Translations under genes and position numbers: made by a program
Shown here: piece after piece, positions 61,606-64,000 of the stretch
Layout of the letters: every line of letters begins with the position of its first letter
Position numbering within the stretch: position 1 is the stretch's first letter
Notes under the pieces: generated by a model
Told to the model about the DNA's origin: nothing
What the model saw: the letters and a program-made list of their open reading frames with translations, nothing else
The model's database searches: none
Assembly: GCA_965531145.1 (NCBI GenBank)
Contig: CBESOE010000001.1
Span: forward strand, 1-64,000
Length of the DNA: 64,000 nucleotides
Direction of reading: 5' to 3'
From: JAQAZP01 sp965531145
GTDB taxonomy: Bacteria > Acidobacteriota > JAQAZP01

Positions 61606-62586
61606 ATGGCCAGGAAACGCCTTTTCAGCGGCATTCAACCCAGCGGAGAAATCCACATCGGCAACTACCTCGGGGCGATCCGCAAGTGGGTCGAACTGCT
61701 CGACGACTACGACTGTTTTTTCTGTATCGTCGACTACCACGCGTACACCGTTCCCCAGGACCCGGGCACCATGCAGCAGCGGATCTTCGATGCGGCGCTG
61801 GTGAACATGGCCTGTGGCCTGGAACCGGGGCGCTGTACCTTCTTCGTGCAGTCCGCGGTGCCCGAGCACACCGAACTGGCCTGGATCCTCAACACGCTGG
61901 CCCCGCTGGGGGTGCTGGAGCGGATGACCCAGTTCAAGGAGAAATCGCGGCGAAACGCGAAGAACGTCAACGCCGGACTGTTCACCTATCCCGTGCTGCA
62001 GGCGGCTGACATCCTGCTCTACAAGGCGGCGGTGGTTCCGGTTGGGGAGGACCAGTCACAGCACCTGGAACTTTCCCGTGATCTGGCCCGCAAGTTCAAC
62101 CGGATATACGGCGACATGTTCCCCGAGCCGACGACAATTCTTGGCGAGGGCGCCCGCATCATGGGGCTGGACGGCAAGGCCAAGATGAGCAAGAGCCTCG
62201 ACAATTATATCGGGATGATGGATTCTCCCGAGACGGTGAAGAAGAAACTGGGGCCGGCGTTCACCGACCCGGCGCGAGTCCGTCGCGACGATCCCGGAAC
62301 CCCGGATATCTGCAACATTTTCACCCTGCACAAGCTCTTCTCTCCGGCGGAGACCGTGGCCACTGTGGACCGGGAGTGCCGCACGGCTGGCATCGGCTGT
62401 TTCGACTGCAAGATGATGCTCCACGAACATATGACGGCGGCCTTGGAGCCGATTCAGGAGCGGGCACGGGAGCTGCAGGCCGACCCGGGAATAGTACACC
62501 GGATGCTGGAGGAGGGAGCGGAGCGTGCCCGGGCCATAGCCGGGGAAACCATGGACGAGGCCCGCCGTAAAATGGGCCTCCGCTGA
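61606..62586 (+). CDS. trpS: Tryptophanyl-tRNA synthetase
   Basis: 326 aa from ATG 61606 (AAGGGA 9 nt upstream); an ATG at 61546 would add 20 atypical residues. Class Ic synthetase with FSGIQPSGEIHIGNYLGAI (HIGH-like HIGN), the tRNA/Trp contacts in YPVLQAADILLYKA and VPVGEDQSQHLELSRDLA, and KMSKS. Charges tRNA-Trp. Confidence 0.96.
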   Translation: MARKRLFSGIQPSGEIHIGNYLGAIRKWVELLDDYDCFFCIVDYHAYTVPQDPGTMQQRIFDAALVNMACGLEPGRCTFFVQSAVPEHTELAWILNTLAPLGVLERMTQFKEKSRRNAKNVNAGLFTYPVLQAADILLYKAAVVPVGEDQSQHLELSRDLARKFNRIYGDMFPEPTTILGEGARIMGLDGKAKMSKSLDNYIGMMDSPETVKKKLGPAFTDPARVRRDDPGTPDICNIFTLHKLFSPAETVATVDRECRTAGIGCFDCKMMLHEHMTAALEPIQERARELQADPGIVHRMLEEGAERARAIAGETMDEARRKMGLR

Positions 62587-62593
62587 CAATCCC

Positions 62594-63004
62594 ATGAGCG
62601 GTCCATACCGAAATCCAGTGCCCACGGTGGATCTGATCATCCGTGACCGGCAGGACCGGGTGGTGCTGATCAAACGTCGCAACCCGCCCCCGGGGTGGGC
62701 CCTGCCCGGCGGCTTTGTCGACCTGGGGGAAGACCTGGAGTCCGCCGCCGTCCGGGAAGCCCTGGAAGAGACCTCGCTCAACGTGGCCCTGGAGCGCCAG
62801 TTTCACACCTACTCCAGACCCGACCGGGATCCCCGGGGCCACACCATCACCACCGTTTTTCTCGCCACTGTCCGCAGCGGTATCCTGCTGGCTGCTGACG
62901 ACGCCGCCGAAGCCTCATTTTTCAGCCGGGGGGAGATCGATGACACCACCCTGGCCTTTGACCACGCCGAAATTCTCAGGGATTACTTCGAGGGCCGCCA
63001 CTGA
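62594..63004 (+). CDS. Nudix hydrolase
   Basis: 136 aa. Nudix box GFVDLGEDLESAAVREALEE followed by TSLNV: the G-x5-E-x7-R-E-U-x-E-E core is intact, and the usual Gly after EE-x is Ser. The N-terminus NPVPTVDLIIRDRQDRVVLI resembles ADP-ribose/NADH-type pyrophosphatases. Substrate is unknown. It lies 7 bp after trpS and is convergent with the protease gene. Confidence 0.9.
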   Translation: MSGPYRNPVPTVDLIIRDRQDRVVLIKRRNPPPGWALPGGFVDLGEDLESAAVREALEETSLNVALERQFHTYSRPDRDPRGHTITTVFLATVRSGILLAADDAAEASFFSRGEIDDTTLAFDHAEILRDYFEGRH

Positions 63005-63027
63005 TCCGGGCCGTGAACAGTGCCGGG

Positions 63028-64000
63028 TCAGCCGATGGTGATGAAGTAGATCGGTCTAATGGTGAGGCAGAGGGCGAAGACCAGCACGGCCACGGCGGCG
63101 ATGAGCTTGCGCCCCGGGCCGGGTTTCAGGGAGTCGTTGAGGGTCGGCGGGTGTTTGAAGCCGATGAAAAAAACGATCAGCGGCCAGATCAACCAGCCCT
63201 TGTACACAAATCCCAGCAACAGGATGATGATAAATACCACGCGGGACGCCGCGAGAAAAAATGACCGGCCGAAGAGCGAGTAGCAGAGATGGCCGCCGTC
63301 CAGCTGGGAGACCGGGAAGAGGTTGATAGCGGTGATCAGCAGCCCGATCCATCCGGCAAAGGCCGCCGGGTGATACTCCAGCACCACTCCGGGGGGAAGG
63401 GGGCCGTGCAGCAGCCGCACCAGGCCGCTGAAGGCCAGCGGTTGTCCGAGGAAGATGTGCCAGTAGCCTGGAACGGGGCGAAAGAGCTGGGGCGTTGAGT
63501 GCCCGAGGCCGTAAACCAGCACCGGGATGGTCACCAGGAATCCGGCCAGCGGACCGGCCACACCCACGTCGAACAGCGCCCGGCGGCTGGGAATCGGCCC
63601 CCGGATGCGGATGAAGGCGCCGAACGTGCCGAACCACGTCGGGGCGGGCAGAAAGTGGGGCAGGGTTGCGCGAATTCCGTGGTAGCGGCACGCGAAAAAG
63701 TGGCCCATTTCATGGGCGCCGAGGATAAGCAGCAGGGGAAAGGCAAAGGAGGTGCCGTAGCCCAGCAGTGACGGGCGGCGAAGCACCTGCCGCCAGAGGT
63801 CGAGATTGAACAGATCGGCGCTCTCGTCGCTGAATGAAAAGAGGGATGCTGTGTTTTCGGGGAGGTGGGACATCAGATTGTAACTGGCACCGGCAAAGAG
63901 AGTGGTGACCAGTGTGAGCAGAAAAAGGAACAGGGGGACCGCCACACGGCGAACCCGGTGCCGTCGTGGCGATGTCCCCAGGGGTCGAAGAGGGGGCGTC
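63028..64000 (-). CDS. Site-2 protease family (M50) membrane metallopeptidase, 5' end beyond the window
   Basis: At least 305 aa from a GTG at 63945, but the frame stays open to the window edge (RRHRVRRVAV precedes the first helix, looking like genuine protein), so the start is probably outside. Polytopic. Zinc motif HEMGH (AHEMGHFFACRYHG) and the NPDG-like third-ligand motif NLFPVSQLDGGH. The GTFGAFIRIRGPIPSRRALF and VGVAGPLAGF strings are like the EGY/S2P subgroup. It would cleave membrane-embedded substrates such as anti-sigma factors. Confidence 0.88.
   Translation of the reverse strand, partial: TPPLRPLGTSPRRHRVRRVAVPLFLFLLTLVTTLFAGASYNLMSHLPENTASLFSFSDESADLFNLDLWRQVLRRPSLLGYGTSFAFPLLLILGAHEMGHFFACRYHGIRATLPHFLPAPTWFGTFGAFIRIRGPIPSRRALFDVGVAGPLAGFLVTIPVLVYGLGHSTPQLFRPVPGYWHIFLGQPLAFSGLVRLLHGPLPPGVVLEYHPAAFAGWIGLLITAINLFPVSQLDGGHLCYSLFGRSFFLAASRVVFIIILLLGFVYKGWLIWPLIVFFIGFKHPPTLNDSLKPGPGRKLIAAVAVLVFALCLTIRPIYFITIG

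Overview
The window is a compact, GC-rich chromosomal segment from a diderm, LPS-making bacterium. It carries BamA, Skp, LpxD/LpxA/FabZ, a LolCD-type exporter, a TonB-dependent receptor and several lipoproteins. Three features fit Acidobacteriota: an Oar-like TonB receptor with an N-terminal carboxypeptidase-regulatory domain, a GWxTD-family secreted protein, and a TM2-like membrane protein of the DUF6677 type next to VanZ. That placement is an inference from gene content; there is no rRNA here to confirm it. Apart from a HicAB toxin-antitoxin pair at the left edge there is no phage, IS element, CRISPR or other obvious mobile DNA.

Layout. 0-2.4 kb: hicAB, then trmL, a cysteine synthase/CBS-type enzyme and cutA on the minus strand. 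2.4-7.6 kb: dsbD, a phosphohexomutase, enolase, an FtsB-like protein and an initiator tRNA with its terminator. 7.8-13 kb: a lone radical SAM/SPASM protein, a 975-aa soluble HDOD/PAS hybrid histidine kinase, and a STAS protein with a small unknown partner. 13-19.5 kb: a membrane protein, dnaB, a PIN-TRAM protein, an FHA protein and sucCD. 19.6-26.5 kb: rarA and a SpoU methyltransferase (minus), then a TsaC/Sua5 protein, a lipoprotein, mutL and a lytic transglycosylase (plus). 26.5-36 kb: DUF177-rpmF-plsX, then an operon-like run of acyl-CoA dehydrogenase, fabG, acpP, fabF, etfB, etfA and lolC/lolD. 36-47.5 kb: clpC, bamA, skp, lpxD, fabZ, lpxA, a Gfo/Idh/MocA oxidoreductase and a secreted M1 peptidase, closed by a terminator. 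47.5-55.7 kb: TonB receptor, carboxypeptidase-regulatory/TPR protein, GWxTD protein and SpoIID/LytB protein. 55.7-64 kb: miaA, hfq, a TPR-SLH lipoprotein, pgsA, DUF6677, a 57-aa membrane protein, VanZ, a CsgG-like protein, trpS, a Nudix hydrolase and a site-2 protease that runs off the right edge.

The strongest theme is envelope and lipid biogenesis. The most unusual point is the fatty-acid locus. Where fabH and fabD usually sit, it has an acyl-CoA dehydrogenase behind its own promoter, and the same run ends with both electron-transfer flavoprotein subunits. This suggests a flavin-linked redox step on acyl chains wired into ACP-dependent synthesis. Second-tier leads are a Gfo/Idh oxidoreductase directly after lpxA (a possible GnnA), a SpoIID protein with a very large insertion, a TPR-SLH lipoprotein, a GAMEN-less M1 peptidase, and palindromes embedded in the sucCD and clpC promoters.
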